Shown here piece by piece: positions 43,272 to 54,887 of a DNA stretch of 64,000 nucleotides. Made by a program: the position numbers and the translations under genes. The notes below the pieces were generated by a model. That model was not told the DNA's origin. It did not search any database and saw only the letters and a list, made by a program, of their open reading frames with translations. The stretch spans positions 434,001 through 498,000 of the forward strand of contig JIBA01000014.1 of NCBI GenBank assembly GCA_000620545.1, in the 5' to 3' direction. This stretch comes from Intrasporangiaceae bacterium URHB0013. Lineage in GTDB: Bacteria; Actinomycetota; Actinomycetes; Actinomycetales; Dermatophilaceae. Position 1 is the first letter of the stretch. Every line of letters begins with the position of its first letter.

Positions 43272-43499
43272 GTGGCCCAGCGGTTCCTGCAGCTCGCCGA
43301 GGTGTCGGAGATCCTCAACATCTCCTCGGCGCAGGCGTACGCCTTGGTGCGCTCGGGCGAGCTGCCGGCCATCAAGATCGGTGGCCGGGGCCAGTGGCGC
43401 GTCGAGGCGACGGAGCTGGAGGGCTTCATCCAGCGCATGTACGCCGAGACGAAGTCCTTCGTGGAGGCACACCCGTTCGGCGGCACCGGCGAGGAGTGA
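43272..43499 (+). CDS. bldC: BldC-type small MerR-like DNA-binding protein
   Basis: This 75-residue protein is a single winged helix-turn-helix of the excisionase/MerR type (FLQLAEVSEILNISSAQAYA, LVRSGELPAIKIGGRGQWRV). Its length and the run of Q-A-Y-A-L-V-R match BldC, a developmental regulator known from Streptomyces, which binds DNA as head-to-tail oligomers. The GTG start has AGGAG 5 nt upstream. It is divergent from the SAF/CpaE pair and may regulate it (inference). Confidence 0.82.
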   Translation: MAQRFLQLAEVSEILNISSAQAYALVRSGELPAIKIGGRGQWRVEATELEGFIQRMYAETKSFVEAHPFGGTGEE

Positions 43500-43590
43500 G
43501 CCCGGGACCGCCGGGCCAAGCCGGTCCACGTGCGTGCCCGGCGAGTGACCGACCCGGCTGGCCGCACGTCGTGGAGGGCCCTGCGGTCCC

Positions 43591-44136
43591 CTAGAGCCGA
43601 CGCACGGAGCCGAGAGACCAGAAGGGCACGAGCAGCCGGCCGATGACGTTGACCGAGCGTCGGGTGTCGTCCGGCGCGTGCTCGGCCAGCTCGAGGTGGT
43701 CGGAGCCGACGACATCGACCGTCCCCGTGGCCGTCCTGCCGTCCACGTCGGCGACCTCCACCACGGCCCGGTCACGACTCACGGCTCGAAGGGCCAGTCC
43801 CAGCACGAACCGTCGGGCCACGACGGAGGGCGTACGCGCTCCCGGGCCGAGGCCGGACACGACGCGTACCGCCTGGAGCGCCACGAGGACCGGTCGCTGC
43901 GGCGCGGTCTCGAGAAGGGCCCAGTCGGGACCGACGTCGACGAGCCGGCCGGTCATCACGCGCTCGGACAGCCGCAGCCCGACGTGCGTGTTGCCGACGT
44001 TGGCGAGCAGGCGCGTGTGCAGGTCGAGCAGCGACCGCTCGCGCCTGGTCCGGTCGGCGACCTCGGCCTGCAGCTCGCGGGCGTCGTCCCGTGCCAGCTG
44101 CGCCTCGAGGTCGTCGAAGAGTCGTTCCCAGCGCAT
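43591..44136 (-). CDS. Conserved hypothetical 181-residue protein
   Basis: I do not recognise the family. The N-terminal third is a charged helix (RWERLFDDLEAQLARDDARE to VADRTRRERSLLDLHTRL). The rest looks like small beta-barrel repeats (GRLVDVGPDWALLETAPQRP; GTVDVVGSDHLELAEHA), recalling RNA- or ligand-binding barrels. The ATG at 44136 has GGAGG 8 nt upstream. It is divergent from the LysM gene. Confidence 0.65.
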   Translation of the reverse strand: MRWERLFDDLEAQLARDDARELQAEVADRTRRERSLLDLHTRLLANVGNTHVGLRLSERVMTGRLVDVGPDWALLETAPQRPVLVALQAVRVVSGLGPGARTPSVVARRFVLGLALRAVSRDRAVVEVADVDGRTATGTVDVVGSDHLELAEHAPDDTRRSVNVIGRLLVPFWSLGSVRRL

Positions 44137-44180
44137 GCGCACACCCTCCCCCACCCTGCCATGGCGAGCCAGCCGAGTTC

Positions 44181-44232
44181 TTGACCAACACCATACTTGA
44201 CCAAACGTAAGGAAACTACGTTAAATGAAGGT
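44181..44232 (+). promoter_or_regulatory. LysM-gene promoter with duplicated TTGACCAA
   Basis: CTTGACCAA occurs twice, 16 nt apart (TTGACC at 44181 and 44197), in an unusually AT-rich stretch. The second copy is 18 nt before TTAAAT (44221-44226), a reasonable -10 that ends 6 nt before the ATG at 44233. TACGTT (44217) is an alternative -10. The duplicate may be a second promoter or an operator. Confidence 0.45.
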
Positions 44233-45396
44233 ATGTACAGGGAATCGAGGTCACCGACGACCACACCGCCCGGTGCCGGGACCACGGCCTGGCACACCAG
44301 GCACGAGCCGCGCGCGACACGCGTTGCTGGCCTCGCCAACCACGTCGGTCGCGCCGGTCGTGCTGGCCGTGCCGGTCGGGTCGCGCGCGAGCTCGGAGCC
44401 GGGGCGCTCGGCCTCGGCGTCGCCGCCACGACGCTGACGCTCCTCGCAACGGTCGCGCGGCGGGGCATGGCCGCCTCGGGCGGCGCGCCACGCCCGGAAG
44501 ACGCGCTCCTCGTCCTCCTCGCCTGGGTGGGCGTCCTCCTCAGCGCGTGGTTGGCTCTCGGATCACTCCTCGCCGTGGCGGCCCTCCTTCCCGGGGTGGC
44601 GGGACGGGTCGCGGCCGAGGTCGCCGATCGAGTCACACCGGTCGCGCTGCGCCGGGCGGTGGCCCTGGTGCTCGGCGCCTCGGTCGGCTCCATGGCGCTT
44701 CCCGCGGCCCCGGTGTCAGGTGCCGGCACCCCTCACCTCCCACGCGGCGCGGGAGGTCGTGCGGCCCTCGCCGAACCCGTTCCGCATCTCGACCTCGTCC
44801 CCGGCTACACGCCGACCGAGACGACTCCTGGTTATGCGCCGACCGACACGACTCCCGGTTACGCGCCGACCGTTGACGCGGCAGCCGGCTCTGCTCCGAC
44901 GGGCGTTTCCCTCCCCGACCTTCCCGACCACGCCGGTCAGCGGAACGCGCCCGCCCGGGAACCCGCCCGGCAGGAGGTCGTCACGCCGGGACCACCGAGG
45001 TCGCCGCAAGAGCCGGGCTATCTCCCCACGCAACCCACGCCCGTCCACGACGCCGAGCGGTCACGGCTGATGGTGCCGACGCCGCGTCCGGCCACCTCGG
45101 TGCACGAGCACGTCACCGTCCGCCGCGGCGACTCCCTCTGGGCCATCGCTGCCCGACACCTCGGACCGGGCGCCTCCGACGCCCAGGTCGCCCGGGAGTG
45201 GCCGAGGTGGTACGCCGCCAACCGAGACGTCGTGGGAGCTGACCCCGACCTCCTCCTGCCCGGGCTGCAGCTGCGTCCGCCGTCGGGCACGTCATCGCCG
45301 GGCGCCCGTGTCTCCCGCACCACCGGGACACCTTCGTCCGACACGCATCCAGGCACCGACAGGAGTGCCCCCGCGGAGCACGGAGCCCGGCCATGA
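44233..45396 (+). CDS. LysM-domain membrane protein
   Basis: This protein of about 387 residues has a basic N-terminus, two or three helices (GAGALGLGVAATTLTLLATV, LLVLLAWVGVLLSAWLALGS, VALVLGASVGSMALPAAP), then a Pro/Thr-rich exported region with three PGYxPTxTT units. The LysM peptidoglycan-binding domain lies near the C-terminus (HVTVRRGDSLWAIAARHLGP, PDLLLPGLQLRPPSG). It probably binds the cell wall. The ATG at 44233 was chosen because of the promoter spacing; a TTG-type upstream start cannot be excluded. The stop overlaps the next gene (ATGA). Confidence 0.8.
   Translation: MYRESRSPTTTPPGAGTTAWHTRHEPRATRVAGLANHVGRAGRAGRAGRVARELGAGALGLGVAATTLTLLATVARRGMAASGGAPRPEDALLVLLAWVGVLLSAWLALGSLLAVAALLPGVAGRVAAEVADRVTPVALRRAVALVLGASVGSMALPAAPVSGAGTPHLPRGAGGRAALAEPVPHLDLVPGYTPTETTPGYAPTDTTPGYAPTVDAAAGSAPTGVSLPDLPDHAGQRNAPAREPARQEVVTPGPPRSPQEPGYLPTQPTPVHDAERSRLMVPTPRPATSVHEHVTVRRGDSLWAIAARHLGPGASDAQVAREWPRWYAANRDVVGADPDLLLPGLQLRPPSGTSSPGARVSRTTGTPSSDTHPGTDRSAPAEHGARP
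44800..44869 (+). repeat. Three 24-bp repeats encoding PGYxPTxT
   Basis: Units begin at 44800, 44824 and 44848 and encode PGYTPTET, PGYAPTDT and PGYAPT, in the linker between the membrane helices and the LysM domain. Confidence 0.8.
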
Positions 45397-45932
45397 CGCG
45401 AGCCACGACCACAGGCGGCGGTCCGGCCAGGTCTGCCCGCGACGGCTTCACCGTGCGGCGCATCCCCCAGACCGCGCCACGCGTCATCAGCGCCGACGAG
45501 GCCTGGCACGGCGAGCTGCCCTACGCCCAGGAGGCGCTCGCGCTCGACTTCTTCGGCGCCCGCGACGACGAGGACTTCGGCCGGCAGCCGACCCGCACGA
45601 GCCTGCTCCCGGAGCCGGCCCCGCTCGTCGCCCGCCTGGCGCAGGCCATCATCGAGGTCGTCTCGGGTTCGCGACCGGCCCCGCAGCTCATCCGGCACAC
45701 GGCGCCCACGATCTACTCCGTCATCGCCAGACAGGCCATGGTCGCCGGCCGGCGTCGCACTCCGGGCCCGCGCCGGCCCGCCATCGTGCGCCGGGTCCGC
45801 ATCTGCGAACCCGCCGACGGCATCGTCGAGGCGTGTGCCGTTGTCGTCTCCCACGGGCGCGTCCGCGCCCTCGCCCTGCGGCTCGAGGGCCTCGACGGGC
45901 GCTGGCTCGTCACCGCACTGACCATCGGCTGA
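45393..45932 (+). CDS. Rv3235-family (DUF6459-type) protein
   Basis: This 179-residue protein has a basic, disordered N-terminus and a compact C-terminal domain (LVARLAQAIIEVVSGSRPAP to IVRRVRICEPADGIVEACAV, ending LEGLDGRWLVTALTIG). It resembles the actinobacterial Rv3235 family, which in M. tuberculosis also lies near secA1. The function is unknown. The ATG overlaps the LysM stop, so the two should be made together. Confidence 0.75.
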   Translation: MTRATTTGGGPARSARDGFTVRRIPQTAPRVISADEAWHGELPYAQEALALDFFGARDDEDFGRQPTRTSLLPEPAPLVARLAQAIIEVVSGSRPAPQLIRHTAPTIYSVIARQAMVAGRRRTPGPRRPAIVRRVRICEPADGIVEACAVVVSHGRVRALALRLEGLDGRWLVTALTIG

Positions 45933-45996
45933 CCATGGGCTGACCGCGACTGACCCCGCTCGGCGCACCCGGCAGACCGCCACGGTGGGCACGCGA

Positions 45997-46028
45997 ACGG
46001 CCCGGGCACGCTCAGCTGCCCGGGCCGT
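45997..46028. terminator. Bidirectional terminator between Rv3235-type gene and secA
   Basis: A perfect 12-bp stem (ACGGCCCGGGCA / TGCCCGGGCCGT) with an 8-nt loop lies between convergent genes. Confidence 0.8.
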
Positions 46029-46041
46029 ATCGCTGTTCGTG

Positions 46042-48885
<2,844 letters not shown>

Positions 48886-49107
48886 CTGGTGATCTCACTC
48901 CCGACTCAACGTGTGGACTCGCCCGGTGGGCGGGCTCCATCGCCCGTGATGGGTCACGGACCCCGCCTAGGCTAGCCGCCTTCAGGACACAACGACCAAC
49001 GCATCGGCGGCCGGTCCGGTTCCAGCCGCCGTGCCACGCCGTCCCAGCCCCGTCCCGGCACGCTCGACATCCGTCACCGAGAAGGTATGCCGGGTGCCCG
49101 GCAGCGC

Positions 49108-50334
49108 TCAGCGGCTCGCGAGCGCCTCGGCGGAGTCACCGGCCAGGTCGACGCGACCGAGCCCGAGCCAGCTGGCCATCGACTCGAGGTTGGCGAGCAG
49201 GGCGGGACGCGCCTCGGCGGGCGCGCCGGGCTCCCACGTGACCCGGTGGCAGCGCAGCACGCCCGCGACGCGGTCGGCCTTGAGGTCGCACCGCGCGACG
49301 AGGTCGTCGCCGTGGAGGAAGGGCAGCACGTAGTAGCCGTGGACGCGCTTGTCTGCAGGTGTGTAGATCTCGATGCGGTAGTGGAAGTCCCAGAGGGCGT
49401 GGATGCGCTCCCGCTGCCAGACGAGCGAGTCGAAGGGACTGAGCAGCGCCTCCGCGTGGACGCGCCGGGGCAGTCGCGCCTCGGCGTGCAGCCACGCCGG
49501 CTTCCAGCCCGGCACGGTGACGGGGACGAGCTCGCCGGCTGCGACGAGCCGGGCGATGGCCGGGCGGGCGTCCTCCCGCTTGATCCGGAAGTAGTCGGCC
49601 AGGCAGAGCTCGGTGCCCACGCCGTGCGCACGGGCGGCGATGCGGACCAGCTCGACGTAGCGGTCCGGGTCGGCCTCGGGCCCGGGCCGGTCGGTCCAGG
49701 CCGACCGCAGCTGTGGTGGCGCGGTGGCGGTGAGGGCGGCATACCGACGCTCGAACGCGGTGGTGCGCCCGGCGGAGCTGATCTGACCGGCCCAGAAGAG
49801 GTACTCGAGGGCCTGCTTGACGTCGGACCAGTTCCAGCCCCAGTGGTCGGTACGGCGGGGCTGGTCGTGGGCGAGGGCGACCTCCACCTGTCGCGCGGTC
49901 ATCGGACCGCGGGCCTCGACCTCGGCCCGGACGAGGCCGACGTAGTCGGGGCGCTCCTCGAGGATGCGCCGCATCCCGCCCCATGCCTTCTCCGCGGCCG
50001 CGCGCATGCGGAAGTCGAGCAACGGCCACGTAGACGGTGGGACGAGACTCGCCTCGTGGGCCCAGTACTCGACGAGGCGCCGCGGGGCACGGTCGCGTGA
50101 CCGGTCGAGCAGCGTCATGTCGTACGGGCCCAGCCGCGAGAAGAACGGGAGGTACTGGCTCCGGGCGAGCACGTTGACGCTGTCGATCTGGACGACCCCG
50201 ACACGGTCGACGACGCGCTGGACATGGCGCATCGTGGCGGCGAACGGTGCGGGTCGCGGGTCGAGGAAGCCCTGCGCAGCGATGGCGACGCGGCGGGCCT
50301 GCTCGCGCGTCATCCGGCGCGTGGCAACGGTCAT
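49108..50334 (-). CDS. AlkZ/YcaQ-family winged-helix DNA glycosylase-like protein
   Basis: This 408-residue protein is of the HTH_42/YcaQ family, whose members AlkZ and YcaQ excise bulky or crosslinked purines. It begins with ARRVAIAAQGFLDPRP, and has VGVVQIDSVNVLARSQYLPF with the QxD catalytic motif of YcaQ-type enzymes, plus three winged-helix-like segments and LLSPFDSLVWQRERI near the end. The ATG at 50334 has GAGGAG upstream. It lies 24 nt after the LuxR-type regulator and is probably co-transcribed with it. The exact lesion is unknown. Confidence 0.82.
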   Translation of the reverse strand: MTVATRRMTREQARRVAIAAQGFLDPRPAPFAATMRHVQRVVDRVGVVQIDSVNVLARSQYLPFFSRLGPYDMTLLDRSRDRAPRRLVEYWAHEASLVPPSTWPLLDFRMRAAAEKAWGGMRRILEERPDYVGLVRAEVEARGPMTARQVEVALAHDQPRRTDHWGWNWSDVKQALEYLFWAGQISSAGRTTAFERRYAALTATAPPQLRSAWTDRPGPEADPDRYVELVRIAARAHGVGTELCLADYFRIKREDARPAIARLVAAGELVPVTVPGWKPAWLHAEARLPRRVHAEALLSPFDSLVWQRERIHALWDFHYRIEIYTPADKRVHGYYVLPFLHGDDLVARCDLKADRVAGVLRCHRVTWEPGAPAEARPALLANLESMASWLGLGRVDLAGDSAEALASR

Positions 50335-50358
50335 GGACGGTGCTCCTCGACGGCCGGG

Positions 50359-51042
50359 TCAGTCGGGGTCGATGAGCCGCTGGCGCACGGCATACATCGC
50401 AGCCTCCATGCGCGAGTGCATCTGCAGCTTGTCGAGGATGTTGCGGATGTGGTTGCGCACGGTGTTCTCGGAGATGAACAGCTCGGCGCCGATCTCGCGG
50501 TTGAGCTTGCCCTTGGCCACGCTCCGGAGGATCTCGAGCTCGCGGTGGGTCAGACGCGGCAGCTCCAGGCCAGGCGTGGGCGCCGGTGGCATCTCCTTCT
50601 GGCTGATCTGCTTGAACTCCTCGAGCAGCTTGGAGGCCATCAACGGCGAGAGCAGGGACTGACCCTGGAAGACGCCACGGATGCCGGCCGCGACCTCCTC
50701 GGGCGGCACGTCCTTGAGAAGGTAGCCGTTGGCGCCGGCGCGGACCGCCTCGAAGAGGTTGGCCTCATCGTCGGAGCTGGTCAGCATGAGGATGCGCGCC
50801 GAGGGGACCCGTTGCTTGATCACCCGGCAGGCGTCGATGCCGCCACGCTTGGGCATGCCGACGTCCATGACGATGACGTCGGGCAGGATCTCCTCGGCCT
50901 GGTCGACGGCCTCGATCCCGTCGGCGGCCTCACCGACCACCTCGATGCCGTCCTCCGTCGACAGGACGGTCTGCAGTCCCCGGCGGTAGAGCGCGTGGTC
51001 GTCGACGATGAGGACGCGAATGACGTCGGGGGGCGGGTTCAC
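50359..51042 (-). CDS. NarL/LuxR-type response regulator
   Basis: This 227-residue regulator has a receiver domain with VDDHALYRRGL, the phospho-acceptor Asp in VIVMDVGMPKRGG and the Lys in GYLLKDVPPEE. A LuxR HTH follows (LTHRELEILRSVAKGKLNRE, ISENTVRNHIRNILDKLQMH). No kinase is adjacent. The GTG at 51042 is 6 nt after CAAGAT, a weak -10, with GGAG only 2 nt upstream, so it may be leaderless. It lies between hpf and the glycosylase gene. Confidence 0.92.
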   Translation of the reverse strand: MNPPPDVIRVLIVDDHALYRRGLQTVLSTEDGIEVVGEAADGIEAVDQAEEILPDVIVMDVGMPKRGGIDACRVIKQRVPSARILMLTSSDDEANLFEAVRAGANGYLLKDVPPEEVAAGIRGVFQGQSLLSPLMASKLLEEFKQISQKEMPPAPTPGLELPRLTHRELEILRSVAKGKLNREIGAELFISENTVRNHIRNILDKLQMHSRMEAAMYAVRQRLIDPD

Positions 51043-51117
51043 GGCTCCATCTTGGACCACACCACGGACAGGACGCCTGCTGGAGCCACCGCGATCGTCG
51101 GCGAGGTCCCGGACCTC

Positions 51118-51153
51118 CGTCGGGGCGCCCCCTCGGAACGGGACGCCCCGACG
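51118..51153 (-). terminator. Terminator hairpin after hpf
   Basis: A perfect 10-bp stem (CGTCGGGGCG / CGCCCCGACG) with a 16-nt loop lies 27 nt downstream of the hpf stop. Confidence 0.7.
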
Positions 51154-51179
51154 CCGTCATTGCCCGGGGAGGACGGGGT

Positions 51180-51833
51180 TCAGCCCGTGGCGGCCACGGC
51201 AGTGTCCGCGTCGGTCTCGAGGTGCAGCACCCCGTAGCTCCAGCCGCGTCGCCGGTACACCACGCTCGGTCGGTCGGTGTCTGCGTCGTGGAAGAGGAAG
51301 AAGTCGTGTCCGACGAGCTCCATCTGGTTCACGGCATCCTCGAGGGACATGGGGGCGGCCGTGTGGATTTTCTCGCGGACCTCGATGGGAGAGTTGCCGA
51401 GCGCACCGAAGCGCTCGAGGTCGTCGACCCGACCGTCACCCGAATCTGCGGGTGCGGCGTCGGCCGCAGCCGACCCGTTCGCCGATGCGTCGATGCGGGC
51501 GGTCGCCTGTGCGACCGACTCGGGGATCCGTCGTCCGCGGCTGACCTTCCGCTTGTCGTGCACCCGCCTCAGGCGATCCATGAGCTTGTCCACGGCAGCG
51601 TCGAGGGCGGCGTACTTGTCGTCGAGGCAAGCCTCCGCCCGGATCACGGGGCCCTTTGCGTGGCAAGTGATCTCGACCTTCTCGGACCCACGGGCGACCC
51701 GCTCGTGGGTGACGACGACGTCGATGCGGTGCACCTTGGGGGCGAGCGCGGCCACCTTGGCCAGACGCTCGTCGAGCTGCTCACGGAATCGGTCGGGGAT
51801 CTGGACGTGGCGCCCAGTGACGACGATCTCCAC
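51180..51833 (-). CDS. hpf: Long-form ribosome hibernation promoting factor
   Basis: This factor pairs 70S ribosomes into inactive 100S dimers. The 217-residue protein has an N-terminal S30AE domain (EIVVTGRHVQIPDRFREQLD to DKYAALDAAVDKLMDRLRRV) and the C-terminal dimerisation domain of the long form (MSLEDAVNQMELVGHDFFLF, YRRRGWSYGVLHLE) joined by a variable linker. The GTG at 51833 has a strong AAGGAGG 4 nt upstream. Its place between secA and comF matches M. tuberculosis Rv3241c. Confidence 0.94.
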   Translation of the reverse strand: MEIVVTGRHVQIPDRFREQLDERLAKVAALAPKVHRIDVVVTHERVARGSEKVEITCHAKGPVIRAEACLDDKYAALDAAVDKLMDRLRRVHDKRKVSRGRRIPESVAQATARIDASANGSAAADAAPADSGDGRVDDLERFGALGNSPIEVREKIHTAAPMSLEDAVNQMELVGHDFFLFHDADTDRPSVVYRRRGWSYGVLHLETDADTAVAATG

Positions 51834-52101
51834 GGTTCCTCCTTATCGCGCACGTCTTGTTCGTGCGGGCAGTAAGAGTGTGTCCGGGCCTCTGGTCACC
51901 TAGGACAGGCCCGCCGGTCAACGCGGCACCACCCCTTCCTGTCGAGCACCTCCCCGGCAGGGCGGCCACCAGGCCGCTCCCCTCGGGACGGGGTGCATGC
52001 CTCGACACTACTTGGGCCGCGCGCCCACTGGAAGGCATGTCTGCCATCCCACCGGAACATCACCCACACCACCAACGGCGGCGGTCCCTCGCACGCACAG
52101 A

Positions 52102-52911
52102 TCACCCGCGTGTGCGCTGGGTGGCCGCCAGCGACACCCCCACGACGGACCCCGAACCGGCAGCTCGCAGGGCTCTGGCGGCCTCCGCGAACGTGGCCCC
52201 GGTCGTCACGACGTCGTCCACGAGAACGCACCTCCGGCGACGGATCACGCTGTGCCACATTGGGATCACGGACAACGCCCCAGCGAGGTTGCCGCGGCGC
52301 TCAACCGTCCCGAGCCCGGACTGGTCCTCGACCCGGCGCACGTGGCGCAGGACCGGGGCCACCCGCAGCACTGGTCCCGCTCGCCCCGTGAGCTCCGCGA
52401 CCGCGGCCTCACAGAGGCCGGTCAGCGGCGTGTCTCCGCGCTCGCGCACAGCACGTCGCGAGGAGGGTGCCGGGACGACGACCACCACTCCCCCGTTCCA
52501 GCCGACACCGGTGAGCGCCGCGTCGAGCGACGCCGCGAGAAGGGGCACGAGGACGGCGTCGAGGTCGCGTCGCCCGGCGTCCTTCCAGGCGGACACCGCG
52601 GCCCGCAGCGGGTCGGCGTAGACGCCCCAGGCATGCACCGGCGGCATGCCGTCCGGGAGGGGGTGCGGTACGACCCACGGACCACCGCCGTGCACACGGG
52701 CGTCGGCCGGCGTCCCCGATACACCCGGGAGCTCCCTGTGCGCGAGCCGCGCCCCGGGTGCGCCGAAGGCCAGGCCGGCCAGCGCACGCGCACAGCGAGC
52801 GCACCAGAGGGCACCGGGGCGCAGACACCCACCGCACTCGCGTGGGAGGACGAGGTCGGCGAGGTCGCTGTCGCGCACCCGGGCCAGGGCGAGTGGAAGA
52901 GCCCCGCTCAT
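52102..52911 (-). CDS. comF: ComF-family phosphoribosyltransferase-like protein
   Basis: This protein of about 269 residues has an N-terminal zinc-finger-like quartet C26, C29, C37, C40 (ECGGC, CARC) and a C-terminal PRTase domain (VVVVPAPSSRRAVRERGD, CVLVDDVVTTGATFAEA). ComF proteins are linked to DNA uptake in competent bacteria, but are also widespread in species not known to be competent. The ATG at 52911 lacks a clear ribosome site; GTG at 52986 is an alternative. The order hpf-comF-lpqB follows Mycobacterium. Confidence 0.88.
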   Translation of the reverse strand: MSGALPLALARVRDSDLADLVLPRECGGCLRPGALWCARCARALAGLAFGAPGARLAHRELPGVSGTPADARVHGGGPWVVPHPLPDGMPPVHAWGVYADPLRAAVSAWKDAGRRDLDAVLVPLLAASLDAALTGVGWNGGVVVVVPAPSSRRAVRERGDTPLTGLCEAAVAELTGRAGPVLRVAPVLRHVRRVEDQSGLGTVERRGNLAGALSVIPMWHSVIRRRRCVLVDDVVTTGATFAEAARALRAAGSGSVVGVSLAATQRTRG

Positions 52912-53093
52912 CCACTCGGCAGCACCGCCTCCGTCATGCTCGCGGCGCGAGCGGCTCCCCGGCCCGGACCCGCGATGCCCTCGCACGGGTCAAGCCGACC
53001 GCACGGCCGCCATCCGGTCGAGCCCGGCCATCGGCTCTGGGGACGACGGCACTGCGGCCGAGGGGGGCTGTGGAAGGAGGGGACCCCGCCCGG

Positions 53094-54887
53094 TCAGCCG
53101 CCGGGGACGAGGACGTCGCTGCCGCGCTCGATGAGGGGCCAGTTGGAGCCCGCCCTGGCCAGCACCCGGTTGTCGCTCGTGACGATGATGATGCCGCGCG
53201 GACCGCCGACGGTCGTGATGGTCACCGCTCCGGGGACGGCGTTGAGCCGTGGCGCCCCGCTTCTCGTCCCGTCGACGCCGGCGCCGACGGTCGCGAGCCA
53301 GGCACGCATCGCGTCGCCCCTGCGCACCTGGCCCAGCACGGCATAGTTGGTCGGATCCAGCCAGGTCACGTCCTGGATGCGCGTCAGGGACTGGGCCTGG
53401 CGCAGTGGCTTCGACAGTGCCTGCGGCTCGCCGTTCGTGGCCCGGACGATCCCGCTGAGGCCGAGCTGCTCGTCGCCCCCCGCCCGGTCCGTGGTGACGA
53501 CGAGCACGCGTGCGGCGTCCGCGGCGACAGCCATGGCCGTGACCCGCCGGTCGCCGAGCCACGGGGTGCTGAGAGCCTTGGGAGCCGAGTCGGGATCGCT
53601 GGAGACGGAGTCGAGGACGAAGACCCGGTCGTCACCCTGTTCGTCGCTGCCGGCGATCCAGAGGTACCCCTTGGCGTCATAGACGGGTCGGATGAGCGAC
53701 CCCGCGAAGGGTGCGACCGACCTTGGCTGCTCGGTGGCCCGCCAGATCGACAGGTCGCCGCGGTTGGCCGACACGGCAGCGATCTGCTTGCCGTCGACCG
53801 ACAGGGCGAGGCCTCGCCACGTGTCCGGGATCCGCGGGATGTCCCCGTCCTTGGGCTTGAGGTCAGGACGTCTCGCGTCCTGGGCGTCGGGCACGTAACG
53901 GGGGTCGAAACGTCGGAGGGTGTCACCCGTGCGCAGCACGGCGGTGTCCGGGAAGGTCTGGGGGACGACCGCGTACCCGAGCTCCGTCGCGGACGACACC
54001 GAGGTCACGCCGCCGGGGAGCTCGAGCTGGGTGCTGTCCACGGCGAGCGACACCGAGCTCACCGACGAGATCTGGCTCAGGGTCTTGGTCAGCTGGGCCC
54101 ACATCGCGGCCCGAGCGGCAGGGTCGGCGGAGAGCGCCTCGCTGCTGAGGTTGACCTGGGCCTTGCCGTTCGTGACGGGGACGGCGGCGACGGCGAGTCG
54201 CGTGCCCAACGGGACGCCCGTCTCGACGGCGCCGGCCAGGTGCTCGGGCACGGTGCTCAGCTGGGCGCGCGCCAGCGTCGTCGCGAGGCGCGAGCCGATC
54301 GGGAACCAGCGCGAGTCGGGCACGAGGTCCCGGCCGTTGCGCGTGACGTAGTAGATGAAGTGGTTGGCATAGACGCGGTAGAACTGGTCGTAGTCCAGCC
54401 ACAGTCCGAAACCCGTGCTCGGCAGCTCGACCCGCCACTCCCCGCCGACCTTCGTCAGCCCGAGCGTGACCTTCTCGCGGGCACCGGGTGGCTGCTCGAC
54501 GTAGCGGCCGTCGGGTGTCAACCGCGCTAGCACGGCCGCGCTGACCTCGACGGTGTCGTCGGTGAGCCGCCGGACCCTGAGGTCGCCGTCGTAGACGACG
54601 ACGTCCTCGGTGGACCAGCGCCAGAGGGCGAGCGACCGCGGGGCGAGGAAGGACAGACCGGTCGCATGGGTCTCGTCGGTGTCCTCACCCGCGCGGAGGA
54701 AGCCGCGGACGATGGACTCCTGACTGGCCCCGTCCACCGGACCGACGGCCACGACACGGACCCGCTCGTTGACGACCTCACCGAGGGCGCGTCCCTCGAG
54801 TACCGGACCGCTGCTGGGCAGGCCACCGCACGCCGCGAGCGCTGCGGACGCGACGAGCAGCAGGGCCGCCAGGCGACGACGTCTCAC
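53094..54887 (-). CDS. lpqB: Lipoprotein LpqB
   Basis: This 597-residue lipoprotein has a signal peptide with lipobox LAAC (lipidated Cys20), a GerMN-type domain (about 120-260) and a C-terminal beta-propeller-like region (LSVDGKQIAAVSANRGDLSI, GYLWIAGSDEQGDDRVFVLD). LpqB is known to interact with the MtrAB system. The GTG at 54887 overlaps the mtrB stop (GTGA), with GGAG 8 nt upstream. It is the last gene of mtrA-mtrB-lpqB. Confidence 0.93.
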   Translation of the reverse strand: MRRRRLAALLLVASAALAACGGLPSSGPVLEGRALGEVVNERVRVVAVGPVDGASQESIVRGFLRAGEDTDETHATGLSFLAPRSLALWRWSTEDVVVYDGDLRVRRLTDDTVEVSAAVLARLTPDGRYVEQPPGAREKVTLGLTKVGGEWRVELPSTGFGLWLDYDQFYRVYANHFIYYVTRNGRDLVPDSRWFPIGSRLATTLARAQLSTVPEHLAGAVETGVPLGTRLAVAAVPVTNGKAQVNLSSEALSADPAARAAMWAQLTKTLSQISSVSSVSLAVDSTQLELPGGVTSVSSATELGYAVVPQTFPDTAVLRTGDTLRRFDPRYVPDAQDARRPDLKPKDGDIPRIPDTWRGLALSVDGKQIAAVSANRGDLSIWRATEQPRSVAPFAGSLIRPVYDAKGYLWIAGSDEQGDDRVFVLDSVSSDPDSAPKALSTPWLGDRRVTAMAVAADAARVLVVTTDRAGGDEQLGLSGIVRATNGEPQALSKPLRQAQSLTRIQDVTWLDPTNYAVLGQVRRGDAMRAWLATVGAGVDGTRSGAPRLNAVPGAVTITTVGGPRGIIIVTSDNRVLARAGSNWPLIERGSDVLVPGG

